Source: Plantago major
Lineage: Eukaryota; Streptophyta; Magnoliopsida; Lamiales; Plantaginaceae
Assembly: GCA_026545765.1 (NCBI GenBank)
Contig: CM048842.1
Location: 73,544,871 to 73,608,870, forward strand
Reading direction: 5' to 3'
Length of the DNA stretch: 64,000 nt
The notes beneath the pieces were generated by a model. That model was not told where the DNA came from and did not search any database. It saw nothing but the letters and a program-made list of their open reading frames with translations. Positions 23,336-35,203 of the stretch are shown here, in pieces; position 1 is the first letter of the stretch, and every line of letters starts with the position of its first letter. A program made the position numbers and the translations under genes.

Positions 23336-23830
23336 GTACTTCAGAGACGGACCATATTCAACGACGGACCACTTCCAGAAGGACAGTAGCTAGTGACGGA
23401 CTATATTTCCAGAAGGACCACTTGACTAAGCACATTTCCACGAAGGACCTATGATGAGTGGCGGACCTTGCCTTAGTGACAGACTATATTTCCAGAAGGA
23501 CCACTTGACTAAGCATATTTCCACGAAGGACCTATGATGAGTGGCGGACCTTGCCTTAGTGACAGACTATATTTCCAGAAGTACCACTTGACTAAGCACA
23601 TTTCCACGACGGAACTATGATGAGTGGCGGACCTTGAGTGGCGGACTATATTTCCACGAAGGACCTATGATGAGTGGCGGAGCTTGCCTTAGTGACGGAC
23701 TATATTTCCACGAAGGACCTATGATGAGTGGCGGACCTTGCCTTAGTGACGGATTATATTTCCACGAAGGACCTATGATAAGTGGCGGACCTTGCCTTAG
23801 TGACGGACATACATTTACTGGAAGGACTCA
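23336..23830. repeat. Minisatellite with 83-bp and 54-bp unit forms
   Basis: Three 83-bp units (from about 23401, 23484 and 23567) are followed by 54-bp units (from about 23645, 23699 and 23753). Both contain TATATTTCC, GAAGGACC, TATGATGAGTGGCGGACC and TTGCCTTAGTGACGGAC words. The long unit is the short one plus a 29-bp internal duplication. A 72-codon frame across it is a periodic artefact. Confidence 0.9.
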
Positions 23831-23857
23831 ATCTCGGAGCATAGGATCTTGAAGATC

Positions 23858-23947
23858 TCTAGGACATCGAAGCCGTCTAGGACATCGACGCCGTCTAGGA
23901 CATCGAACCCGTCTAGGACATCGACGATCTCTAGGACATTGGCGAAC
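23858..23947. repeat. 18-bp minisatellite, five units
   Basis: Five tandem copies of TCTAGGACATCGACGCCG-like units. It directly follows the previous array but has an unrelated unit. Confidence 0.9.
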
Positions 23948-24463
23948 TATTCTACTACCACTCAAGTTCACCTCACCACTCATAAAGCTCACCACCCCTC
24001 AACACTACTTTTTGCTTTGACTTCACCATTTTTACCTTACATTAGCCATAAAAAAAAATTAAAACATAATTAACTGTAGCATCAGTGTTTATGCTCTGTA
24101 ATTTTCACCGGCCAAACATTTTTCCAAGTTAGTAAAGGCAGAATCAATAAATATGCATGCATTGATCATTCATATATGGTTTTATCATACGTCACGTTTT
24201 TGTGAGTGATGGTGTTTGAGTGTGTTGCATCACACTTGTACCAAATGTTTTATAGTATGTTATAGTGTACAATACATAAATCATGTGGTACAACGTAAGG
24301 TATTATATAATCGATTCGATGTTAACTAATTAATAAACAAGACAAATACTCGCGCGCTTACTACAATACTCCGAAGCTTGCTTTTGTATTTGATTGGCCA
24401 TGTCCATGTTATGTTGTATATCTTGTCATATCTAAATATATAATAAAAGTGGTGACCTATGTG
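23948..24463. other. AT-rich spacer before element A
   Basis: No gene or element ends were seen. Confidence 0.5.
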
Positions 24464-25355
24464 TGTTGATACGGATATATGTTCAATCCGTTAAGGGCGC
24501 CATTATAGCGCATCCTAGAGCGCATCAAGACTTAGCAGCCAATTCAATACTGGTCCGACCCTTAGATGGTCCGCCTTGCGGGAACCATTCCGGGTCAACC
24601 AGTACGTTCAAGTCAACACACTTTATCAGCTAGTCCGACCTAGCTAGGTGCATGACTTCCAAACCTGACAAGAGGTCACATGGTCTCACCAAATATCAAA
24701 CACTGTCAGTCCTAGGATGCCAAACGGACCGGACGAGATAAACTCGGATGCCACCTTAACAATAAGACCAAACGTATATATTGGAACCTCCAAGATCCTT
24801 CCGGGCAACTTGTGTCTCGGACCGTCACTGAGTTACCTAGGAACAGACCAACTCGACAGAGCTCGGATCATTCTAAAGGTCTCACACGGACCCAACAGCG
24901 AGAATAGTACTCTGAGATGTAAAAGGACCAATCTACCCTCTCAGGACCATCTAATGGTATTGGACTTTCACATACTGTTGGGCCATGGGCCAAGGGAGCA
25001 TTGGTGTCCAAATTCTGAACATACACTTAGCATCATCTTATGAACCACTTCTTAAGTACATGATAACTATAAATATAACACAAGATCCCATACATTAAGG
25101 TAAGTCAACTCATATTATAACTTCCCTCATAATTGCTACATTGAGAGCTTTCCTCTCTCTCTTGAGTAAAGTCTCTTTCCGGTTTGACACTAGCAAACCG
25201 GGTTACCCGTCTACCCCCCCCCCCCCCCCCCACTTAGTCCTTTTCAGGTGCTTCGACTCGGACAAAGCTCTTGGGTCAGACATCAAGTTGGAGGCGAATC
25301 TTAGAATAGGGACTTGTAGTAGTTTAGTTAGTGATTGAGGCTTAACCCCTTAACA
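24464..25355 (+). repeat. 5' LTR of element A
   Basis: 892 bp starting TGTTGATACGGATATATG and ending CCCCTTAACA. It contains a TATAAATATA promoter-like box at about 25068, an AAGGTAAGTCA segment and an 18-C run at 25214-25231. TTGGCGTCGTCTGTGGGA follows directly, a slightly mutated form of the TGGCGCCGTCTGTGGGA primer-binding site seen intact in element B. Confidence 0.85.
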
Positions 25356-25409
25356 TTTGGCGTCGTCTGTGGGAATCCTTACAAAAGGTTCCGTGTTTCA
25401 ATCGAGCTG

Positions 25410-27675
25410 ATGGCAAGAACGAGAAGGGCAGCATGGACCAGTACTGCTGGCATCGGAACTCCACCTCCCCATCCCCGCGTACGTCCACCCAACAGAGGAC
25501 GGAAGGCCACTGCAGCGGGAAGGAACACCGAGGGAAGGAGATACCCGAGTGATGGTCACACAGCAAACCCATCCTCCAATGAAGGAAGAGACGTTCCATC
25601 CAGGAGAGTCCGTAATGTTCCTGAGAATGATGTACCCGAGAATCACGGAGAAGAGGCCGCGCAAGTTCCTCCGGCAGGAACACAAGTTCCTCCTCCAGGT
25701 CAGCATTTTACCATGCCTGATGGCCGTATAGTCCGCACTAGTGATTTTGGATTAAACGAGAATCAATTTGGTAGACTGCTTACAATAATCCAAGGTTGTC
25801 TTGGGTCTAACAATGTCCAACCACAACAAGTCACCCCGCCAGTGGCTAATCTGGGGCAAGCTGAGCCCGCTCTATCAAGGAAAGAACAGCGTCCGATCCA
25901 GCAGAGGTTGGAAAATCGGCTACCACAGGAGGACTTTCAGAATCTCCTAGACAGAAGAGCCTCTGCTTCCCAGGCTCAACGTGAAGGAAGTCCGAATGGA
26001 CAGATTGCACGTCAGGAAGACGGAAACAGGCAACCTAGAGCTCCGCAACAAATACCTCCGCGAGCTAGAGATCATGTAGCAGAAACCATTCCCATGGTCC
26101 ACGTGGATGAACTCCCAGCAGATGTAGCAGTTCATCCAAGGACGGGAGAGATGATGAATGCGGAAGAAAATTTATGCTCAACAAAAGGCCTTGGAAGCTC
26201 AGATTCTCAATCTCGGACGTTTGGTGAAAGATCATGAGCAGATAACTACTAGTGCACCAAATCCTTTATGTGATGATATCATGAAAGAAAAGAAAAGAAA
26301 CAAGAACTCAGATCAAGTGATTCCGAACTTGGAGTACTACTACGGAGATACTTGTCCTGTGGGCCACTTGACAAGGTACAACAACAAGATGGATTCCAAA
26401 GGGATGAGTGATAATACAAAAGCTCTCACTTTCTCATCCACTCTCTTCGGAATAGCCATGGATTGGTACACTGCATTGCCAAACAAGTTAGTGAGATCCA
26501 ATGCGGACCTCTCTTTCAAGTTCTTGAGAAGATTTGGAAAGTCGAAAAGAAAGAAACGGACTGTGGAGCACCTGGCGGAAGTTCTACAAAGAGAACAAGA
26601 GGATCTTAGGACTTTCCTAGATCGCTTCAATGCGGAGGTCCTCCGAGTTGAGTCTCGCAGTATTAAGGAACGGGCCCGTCACCTGTATGCTAATACTTAC
26701 AACGGAGAACTCCGAAGGAAACTCTCTAGCCAGGAAGTGAGGAGTGAAAAGCATTTGGATGATATTTGTGAAGAGGTGATGTACGGAGAGGAGTATCGAA
26801 GGAATGTTCCAGTAAGAGTTGGATCCAAGAAAGGAAAAGAGCCAATGAAGCAAGAGCAACCCCACAGAAAGTTTGATCCGAAGAAGGAATACAAGGATAA
26901 AGGTTTCAACAGGGAAAGGAGTTCGCCAAGAAGGTATGCGGATTATACCCGTCTCAATAGACCGAGATCTGACATCTTGGCCACCATTATTGAGAAAAAG
27001 TTAGATGTTCAATGGCCAAAGTCATCTCAAAATAATCGGAAGAACAAGAATGCAAAAGGGTATTGCAAGTTTCATAAGAGCCGTGGTCATGAGACGGACG
27101 ATTGCATTCAACTGAAAACCGAGGTTGAGCATTTAATAAGAGAAGGAAAGTTGAAGGAGCACGTCTATACGGACGAACCTTCTAGGCATGATAGGATGGA
27201 ACGGAGAAGGGAAGACAGAACAGCGGAGCCGCAACCACGTCCGCTATCACTGCCCCCTCCGCCAACCAATCATCCATCTCGGACAGATCATCACCGGTAC
27301 GAGTATGATGATGATATTGAAATGGAGAATCGTCCATATAGTGAAGTGATCAACACCATAGCAGGAGGTCCGGCCGGTGGCGATAGCAGGAACGCAAGGG
27401 AACGGACGACTCAGAATCTGCGGAACAATGATAGATCCTACGCTGCTCCGGTGATCCGTGGAACCAACACTATCTCCTTTGATGACAGTGAGATTCCTCC
27501 TCCTACGGCAGGAGGCGAGAACATGGATGATCCGGATGTTCCACTTGTGGTTTCCTTAACCATAGCAACCTATCGAGTAAACAAGATCCTGGTAGACACA
27601 GGGAGTTCCTCGAACATCATTGCCAGAAGAACAATCGATCAGATGAATTTGGGAGGAATTCAATATGAGAGTTAA
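25410..27675 (+). pseudogene. Element A gag (capsid, zinc knuckle) and start of protease
   Basis: Starts MARTRRAAWTSTAG like the other copies. A one-base insertion near 26167 shifts the frame, after which the capsid region continues (SDQVIPNLEYYYGDTCPVGH, WYTALPNK, DLRTFLDRFN). A CHHC-type zinc knuckle follows (YCKFHKSRGHETDDC, around 27061-27105), then the protease active site ILVDTGSSSNII (around 27585). A small deletion at about 27670 terminates the frame in protease. Confidence 0.88.
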
Positions 27676-29420
27676 TACCTCCATATTAGGGTTCGGAGGA
27701 GGTACTGTCCGTCCTTTAGGAAGCATCATGCTTCATGTATCGTTGGGTACACATCCCGCGAGAGTGACACAACTAGTCCGTTTCGTAGTGATAAATCGAA
27801 CCTTCGATTATGATGCCATCTTTGGTCGTCTGGGGCTCAATCAGTTCCGAGCTATATCTTCTACCCTCCATAACAGAATGAAGTTTCCAACCCCCTACGG
27901 AGTTGGAGAAGAAGTAGGAAACATCCGAGAAGCTTGGGAGTGTTACATCATGTCTACTAGGAGAGCATCCGCTCCTCTATTAGCAGTCTCTTTAACTTTC
28001 GATCCGCAGGTTGTTCTCCCTCCGAAAAAGGAGAATCCCAACATTGGAATAGGGAGTTAGAAGGACAAGTTTCCCAAAACCACACGTTTCGAACCTCATG
28101 AAACTCTCAAGAATGTTGAACTCGTCACTAGAAGCCCGGACAAGAAGACTAGAATCGGAACAGAGATGAATGCAGAAGTGGAGATGAAGCTCATCGCTTG
28201 TCTCCGAGACAATAGAGATGTCTTCGCTTGGAGCACTGACGATCTCAAGGGGATAGATCCAAGGGTCGCTGTTCACCGTTTGAATATGGACCCATCGATT
28301 AAGTATATCCGCCAGAAAAGAAGAGATTTTGGTTCAATTGAGGATGTCATCATAGCCGCGGAAGTTGACCGGCTCATGAAGGCCGGACACATTGAAGAAG
28401 TCCGTTTTTCCGATTGGGTTTGCAACGTTGTCCTAGTTGAGAAATCACCGGGTAAATGGCGGATGTGCAATGATTTCACAAGGCTGAATAAGTTTTGCCG
28501 AAAGGATCCATACCCGTTGCCACGGATTGACCAATTGGTCGACTCCACAGCCGGATGTGCGTTACTGAGTTTTATGGACGCGTATCAAGGCTTTTACCAG
28601 ATTCAGATTGCCAAGGAGGATATTAAGAAAACAACTTTCTTTGCTGCGGGAGGGGTATATTGCTTTAAAGTGATGCCCTTGATTTGAAAAAGCAGAGCTA
28701 CTTACCAACTATTTGGTAAATCAAATGTTCAAAGAGGAAATTGGCAAAACCATGGAGGTGTACGTGGATGACATGCTTGTTAAAAGCAAAACTGAGGAAC
28801 AACATATAGAGCACTTGAACAAATGCTTTGCTATCCTTAGGAAGTACGGAATGAAGCTCAATCCGGAAAAGTGCACCTTCGGAGTAAAAGGCGGGAAGTT
28901 CCTAGGTTACATGGTCACCGAGAGGGGGATAAGTGCTAATCCCGAGAAGATAAAAACCATCCTAGATCTTCCCTAACCAAAGAACATCAACGAGGTACAA
29001 CAGCTTATCGGACGTCTTATGTCCTTAAGTTGCTTCATTTCACGATCCGCGGAGAAGAATCTTCCATTCTTCAAAATCCTCTGGAAGGGAGAGAACTTTG
29101 AGTGGACGGAGGAATGTTCCGAGGCCTTTGAAAACTTGAAGAAGTACCTCCATTCCCCTCCACTGCTCTCCAAGCCCATTGAAGGAGAACCACTCTACCT
29201 CTACCTAGAAGTTACGAAAGAGGCAATGAGCTCCGTGTTGGTACGGATCCAGGCTAATGATCACATGCCAATTTACTATCTTAGAAAAGCCCTTGCTGGG
29301 GCAGAAACAAGATACTTAAAGATTGAAAAGATTGCATATGCTTTGATTTACACCGCAAGATGGTTGAAACCTATTTCAAATCTCACAAAATAGTGGTACT
29401 AACAACGGAACCTTTTAATA
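27665..29420 (+). pseudogene. Element A protease end, reverse transcriptase and first RNase H, broken
   Basis: Protease resumes in another frame and is stopped by TAG at 28058-28060 where element C has CAG. RT is recognisable by DWVCNVVLVEKSPGKWRMC, FTRLNKFC, LLSFMDAYQGFYQI and the catalytic EVYVDDMLVK (about 28755). A frameshift at about 28685 and TAA at 28974 break it. The segment PLYLYLEVTKEAMSSVLVRI is the degenerate first RNase H typical of Tat elements. Homology ends at about 29420. Confidence 0.88.
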
Positions 29421-29423
29421 GTA

Positions 29424-30430
29424 TTCAAGATTGGTGTCTATGGATTCGTCTTGGCACGAGGAATTCAAATATATGTTCAAAATATTTTTTGAATTTTTGT
29501 AAGTAAAGTTATATTGGATTTAATAAAAACGATATGTACTCAACATACAAAAAATAACATTGGAATATATACTTAAGGAAATATTTGAATGGACCGGATT
29601 GCCCTTACTAATTGTTCTAGAAATCAAGATGATCTGTGAACAAACTAAAACACCCTCCACAAACTTTTCTAGCCAATAGGAATTGAGTATTCTGCCACGT
29701 GGCATGATAAATGGACCAATAAGAACCCTTGAAAACTTTTTCAATTCATAGATATATAGATGTGTAGAAATCTGATCCAGCCGCCAAGAATCTCTTGAGG
29801 ACGCCTACTTTCACTATATATATTAAGGGAGGTTCTTCTTGCAAGACACACCTTTCGAACGACTTTTAACCTAGAAGTTAGTTGTGTGAACTTGTATTTC
29901 AATAGGTTTTTGGATACTTGGTCTTGGCATTTGAATTGGGTGTGTTATCTCAATAAGTTAATGTTTTCTTAAGTATGTCGAGCTAGAATAGTTGGTTATG
30001 TTCAATAGTGTAGTTTTGCAGTTTAAATAATTCGTTCGTGATTGATTAAATGTAGTTTTTGTAAATCTACTTTAACTTATAGTGGATATATCTCCTAGGA
30101 ATGGCGGGTATATTTGTTTACTTGCTATAAGTTAATTTGGTCTGCAATTATTTATTTCGGTGCATTATGTTATGTTCACTGTTGTTGAAGACACTGTTAA
30201 CTCAACATCATAGTCAATATTGTGTCAAAGTCGGTTTACCGTACCAATCCCAATCACAAGTCCTTAAATGATTTGATAAATATAGAATAAAAACAAACCA
30301 TTTAAGCTTATTAAATAAAAATAAGCTACCTGATATACCTTGTTAAATTGACTAAATTATAAACAACCAACTTGGTTTTCACGTAAAGAATTTATTTAAA
30401 AAATAAACTCATCAAACTTATAAATTAGTA
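29424..30430. other. Non-coding AT-rich segment, LTR-like appearance
   Basis: No coding frame. A CACTATATATATTAAGGGAGG box at about 29812 is followed by pyrimidine-rich transcript-like sequence, which resembles an LTR or promoter. Neither TG..CA ends with a target duplication nor a primer-binding site could be fixed. Confidence 0.35.
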
Positions 30431-30672
30431 CTACTTTCATCCCAAATGAAATGTTATGTTAACATCTTTAGTCATTTTTAAGGTTGACTTTGACAATAAA
30501 TTATTTCTAAATTACATCCGATATATTTTTAACAAAATTGTATTAGAAATTTTCATGAAATCTACTTTTATATAGTAATTTTGGCAAATATTTTTTCGTT
30601 ACAATTTAAAAGTAATGTGTGGTTAAATAAAGTTACTTAAAAGTCAAATGTGATATTTAGTGTGATCGGGAG
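30431..30672. mobile_element. Mariner-type MITE, degenerate
   Basis: Begins CTACTTTCATCCCAAATGAA and ends GTGTGATCGGGAG. TA flanks at 30429-30430 and 30673-30674. The TIRs are imperfect but fit the CTCCC..CCC mariner MITE type seen three other times in this window. Confidence 0.6.
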
Positions 30673-30674
30673 TA

Positions 30675-31503
30675 ATAAATAGAGAGTTAGAGACTACAAT
30701 TTGTTTGCCCATGCAAATTTATCGTTATCTTGAGGGCCACAATCAGAATTAAGGTGTGGGTAATACTTGAAATTAAGAGGCGTTAAATTTTTTAAATATC
30801 GCACATATGAAAATTATAATGAATGTTCAATTTAACGGATTTAAGATTCACATATGAAATCCTTATGAAATGCTCTATAGTAAATAGAGTATGTGACAAT
30901 ATTAATGTGTATTGTTGATGATTTTTAGCGGTAAGGTATATGAGAATGTCGTAGTCCTGATTTATGGTAATAAATTTTCCCATCCTTATCCGCCAATTAT
31001 GTATGTTAATGGGATAAACGGACGATAACAATTCTTTTGGGAACTCACTTCCTGTACAACCTTGTCCCAAAATGGGCCTTCGACACTTCATTAGTATACA
31101 AAAAATAATCGGGCCATTTAAATCTTTTGGGCCTATTAGGATAATATTCGTAAAATTTTCACGCCGAGAAGCCCAACATCAGAAAGCAAGTCCAATTAGT
31201 CCATTGATCAGTTCATTTCTACACTCGTACGATTCCAGTGGAACCGTAATTTCTGAGGTAGCTAGTATCTGATTTTTATGAATTGAGAGTAGTGAACTAT
31301 GCCCTCTTTAAACGAATAATCCCGAAAAAATAGAAGTGTCTCATGGAGCTATGTGTATCGGCTACCCGGCCTAGAGATTGTTGTAATATTGTAGACGTGT
31401 CACGTGATATTCGACTTCAAACATAATTGTTTATATTACGCGGAAGGTTCAGACTTTTGAGACACTACTGGTAAAATTAAAACATGTCCTCGCAATCTGA
31501 TTA
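30675..31503. other. AT-rich intergenic DNA, no gene seen
   Basis: The short minus frame at 30792-31091 and plus frame at 31072-31272 have no recognisable features. Confidence 0.5.
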
Positions 31504-31824
31504 CTCCTTCCTATTCATATTATAATATATATTTTAGATTTTTCACACAAATTAAGAAAATTCTCTTATCATTAATAGTTTTGATAAAAGATTGAAAACA
31601 AAAATGTTGCTGTCTTGGATAAATAAATCTACCAATAAAATATGATATATACTTACTTTTTGTATAGTCCAACACAAAATAAATGAATAATAATAAAACA
31701 AATGGGTTAGTTGCATAGAAAATGATGAAAACATAAAATTATATGATAAAATCTTTTAAAACATCTTATATTAAGTAAATAGTTAATAAACCAAAACATA
31801 TTATAAAAAGAATATGAGGGAGGA
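31504..31824. mobile_element. Probable mariner-type MITE, degenerate
   Basis: Begins CTCCTTCCTATTCATATTAT after TA (31502-31503). The right part AATATGAGGGAGGATTA is its approximate inverse. A second MITE-like right end (GACGGAGTAAG) occurs at about 32274-32283 and could pair with the same left end, so the right boundary is uncertain. Confidence 0.4.
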
Positions 31825-32330
31825 TTACAGAACTATCGATTCTTAGTAGGTAAAATTTTGGAAATGTTTAAGTAGCATCCATTATTATATGTGAGACTAT
31901 CGCCCAGTACATTCATTCCAGGCCCATCTTTCACTTAGGCCTTATTAGCCCACAATATTTTGGATATTCAACTCAAATTTAAATTAATTCTAGAAATTCG
32001 CCGGATTAATTTTAAATTTTACTGCTAAAATATCCAATAAATTAACTAATAAAACTTTGTTCTTTAAGTGTGTTGATAAGGTGTAAAGTTGAATATTATT
32101 TAAATTAAAAATATAATAAAGAATGAACAATAAATAGATAGTTGGTTAGTAAAGTTGTAAATAAGAGTGAAAGGGTGTTAGTTGAATGCGGTATAAATTT
32201 CAATTTTTAAAAAAGAAAATATTAATATTTGTGTGATACGTATTAAAATGCTAAAATAATAAGTTTTGATTGAGACGGAGTAAGTAAAATTTACCCACTT
32301 AAATACAGGATCTCACACACACACTCCATG
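31825..32330. other. AT-rich intergenic DNA
   Basis: No gene. GAGACGGAGTAAGTA near 32270 looks like a solitary mariner-MITE end. Confidence 0.4.
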
Positions 32331-32595
32331 TTTCCCTCCACCCCGTAGAAATTGCTCAGTTTTAGCTTTTTTGGCAGGCAAAAATATTAAACTTTTACTA
32401 TGAATTAATTTTAAATAGTAATAAAATATTCAATTGAATTATATAATGAATATTTAAGATGTTAGTTATATATTATTATACAATACAAATGAAGATTTTA
32501 TCAATACAATTCGATATTACTAATTCGGAGTCAAAGTTGAATTTCGTTAATTGCAGAAGAGTCAAAATTGGACAACTACTTTGGGACGTAGGGAG
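32331..32595. mobile_element. Mariner-type MITE next to the element B insertion
   Basis: Left end TTCCCTCCACCCCGTAGAAA; the right end read inward is CTCCCTACGTCCCAAAGTAG, followed by TA at 32596-32597. It ends 5 bp before the TGCAT target site of element B. Confidence 0.55.
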
Positions 32596-32605
32596 TAGTG
32601 TGCAT

Positions 32606-33494
32606 TGTTGATACGGAAATATGTCAAATCCATCATAGACACCTTTGGAACGAATCCTAAGGCGTCTCAAGTTGTCTACAAGTCCGAGACCTTACATTCC
32701 GACCCAGGGACCGACCTTAAGGCCCTGCAGGTCCGACTCACCCGGGTAGAAAGGAACAGGACCCTGAGAGTAGTAGGTCCGACCCTGACAATGGTTCGTA
32801 ACCAGAGGGTCCGACCCGGACACTCGCCTGGACTCAACACAACAACCTCACAAGCAACCAAGTGAACTGGCACTAGAGAGTAAGGAGGTCCGAACCACAA
32901 GGTCCGAATGAAAGGTACTTTACAGACAGAAGAGTATCTTATGGGCAACCCAGTACGGTCCGGACCAATCGTCCGGACCCGCCTCTTCAGACCTTGACCC
33001 ATAGCAGACTGCATTAAAGCCTCTAATACTCTCACATTAATGACTAAACTACCCCTGAAAGCCCAAAGTGGAATGGGGTAAGTGTCATTAATGGGCCATG
33101 GGCCTATTGAAGCCTTGGTGGCTCGATCCAGGCCTTACACTTGGCACGATCTGGTGAAACCCTCCCATTTTGGGAGAAATCTATATATATGGCACACATT
33201 CCCATAATAAGGGTAAGCCATAATCGTTTCTCATTCCCAATTCCTATACCGGGTTGATCCTCACTCTCTCGCAAGTAAAGTCTCCTTCCGGTTTGACACC
33301 ACGCAAATCGGGTATAAGCTTCTAACCCCCCCCTCCAAGCTACTTGTGCATGTCCTCACGTGTCGCCTCTTATCAGTATGACGGTTCTTACGAGCTTCTA
33401 CTCTTTGGTCTTTACAAGCAAGGTGGTCTAGGTACTTAGTATGAAGGAGAACAAGGGAAATTCATTAAGTGTTCGGGGGATTTCGCCCTCGACA
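32606..33494 (+). repeat. 5' LTR of element B
   Basis: 889 bp, TGTTGATACG...CCTCGACA. It contains several GGTCCGACCC words, a TCTATATATATGG promoter-like box at about 33180, an AAGGGTAAGCC segment and an 8-C run at the position where elements A and C have 18-21 C. It differs from the 3' LTR by scattered substitutions and small indels, the largest being about 14 bp near 32707. Confidence 0.93.
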
Positions 33495-33497
33495 TTT

Positions 33498-33514
33498 TGG
33501 CGCCGTCTGTGGGA
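33498..33514 (+). promoter_or_regulatory. Primer-binding site of element B
   Basis: TGGCGCCGTCTGTGGGA begins four bases after the LTR. It is a typical plant Gypsy primer-binding site complementary to a tRNA 3' end finishing GGCGCCA. I did not assign the tRNA species. Confidence 0.75.
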
Positions 33515-33545
33515 ATCTTTACAAAAAGTTCCGTTCTCTTCAGTA

Positions 33546-35203
33546 ATGGCAAGGACAAGAAGGTCTGTAAGAACCAACGCTACTGCGATTGACACACCCG
33601 CCCCAAGGCAAAGAGGCAGACCTCCCACTCGGTGGGGAAGAATGGCGAGAGCCACTTCAAGAAACACAATGGACTATCCAAGTGATGGCCGTACCGCTAG
33701 TCTCTCTTCAGAGGAGGAAGGAGCCGCTGATCCTCCAATAAGGACTCAAGTACCCGGGTAGAAGGACAAGTTCCTCCGCCAGGAACACATGGTCCTCCTC
33801 CAAGGAGAAACTTCACTATTCCAAACGGGCAGATAATTCGCCCCACTGAATTTGGGATGAGCGAGAACCAGTTTGCCCTCTTACTTACCACTATTCAAGG
33901 TTACTTTGGATCAAACAACCTCCTTCCTCCTCAACCTACTCCTCCTTGGGCAATACCGAGATAAGCTGAACCCGCACAATCAATGAATGAGCATCGTCCA
34001 ATCCAACAAAGGTTAGGAGAACCAGCCCAACCGGAGGACCTAAGGAACCTCCTCAATAGGAGAGCCGCTGCTTCTCAAGAACATCGGGAAAGGAGCCCGG
34101 CAAGACCACGAGCAGAGGAAGCTGGAACTAGTCGACGTGGGGCTCTTCAGCACGGACCGAGAGACCACGTGGCTGAGAGCATCTCAATTGTTCCCGTTGA
34201 TGATCTTCCTCCAGATGTGGCGATCAACCCAAGGACGGGCGAGAGACTAACCGCTGAGCAGATCTATGTCCAACAGAAGGCCTTGGAAACCCAAATTGCT
34301 ACTCTGAGTAGGATGGTGAAGGCACATGAGAAGGTGACTCTTAGAACCCCCAACGCTTTATGTGATGAGATAAGAAGGGAAAAGAAGCATCCTGACTCCA
34401 CTATCCTAAATCTTGAGCACTATTATGGAGATACTTGCCCCGTGGGTCACCTTATTAGGTATGAAAGCAAAATGGAGACCAACGGCCTGAATGACAACAT
34501 GAAGGCTCTTAACTTCTCCAGTACTCTCTTTGGAGAAGCAATGGATTGGTGGAACTCTTTGCCCAATGGCTCCATCAAGTCCTATGCGGATATCGCTTCT
34601 CTCTTCCTGAAAAGGTTTGAGAAAGCGAAGAAAAGAAAGAGATCAGTGGAGCACTTGGCAGGGGTAATCCAGAAAGAGCATGAGGACCTTAGAACCTTCC
34701 TTGACCGTTTCAATGTTGAAGTACGCCAGGTCAAGCCTCACAGCATCAAAGAGCGGGTCCGTCACCTGTATGCTAACACTTACAACGACGATCTCAGAAG
34801 GAAGCTTTCCAATGAAGAAATTACAACCGAGAAATACTTGGAAGATATCTGTGAAGGAGTCTTGTATGGTGAGGAGTACCGAAGAAATGTTCCAATAAGA
34901 GCCGGGGCCAGAAAGGGGAAAGAGCCAATGAAACAAGAACCCCCTCCCCGGCCTAGAAAGTTCGAGCAGAAAAAGGCATTAAGAGACAAGAGGGAGTTCC
35001 GCAGGGATAGAACCCCTCCAAGGAGATACGTCGAGTATACTCGCCTCAATAGACCAAGATCCGACATCTTGGCCTCTATTGTTGAGAAAAACTTAGACAT
35101 ACAATGGCCAAAACCTACAAGGAGCAGTAAGAGGAACAAAGCTTCGAAGGAATACTGTAGGTTTCACAAACACAAAGGTCACTCAACCGAAGATTGAGTC
35201 CAA
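33546..35203 (+). pseudogene. Element B gag
   Basis: Starts MARTRRSVRTNATA as in A and C. It is broken by TAG at about 33760 and again upstream of 33983, then open to 35200. The capsid region has LEHYYGDTCPVGHLIRYE, MDWWNSLPNGSIKSYAD and DLRTFLDRFNVEVRQV. The zinc knuckle YCRFHKHKGHSTED is cut by TGA at 35198-35200, exactly at the codon for its last zinc-binding Cys (TGC in elements A and C). Confidence 0.88.

Larger units (their letters stand above)
24464..29423 (+). mobile_element. Element A: Tat-type Gypsy retrotransposon, 3'-truncated
   Basis: A 5' LTR (24464-25355) is followed by a primer-binding-site region, gag, protease, RT and the first RNase H. Homology with element C stops abruptly at about 29421, just after the frame segment matching the end of the first RNase H. 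The second RNase H, integrase, any 3' region and the 3' LTR are absent. The copy is closest to element C. Its internal frames carry several stops and frameshifts. Confidence 0.9.

Noticed and set aside
22565-23947. CRISPR-like array
   Set aside because: The repeats are contiguous minisatellites without unique spacers, in a plant nuclear context.
29424-30240. A definite Copia solo LTR
   Set aside because: It has a promoter-like appearance, but no TG..CA ends with matching target duplication could be fixed.
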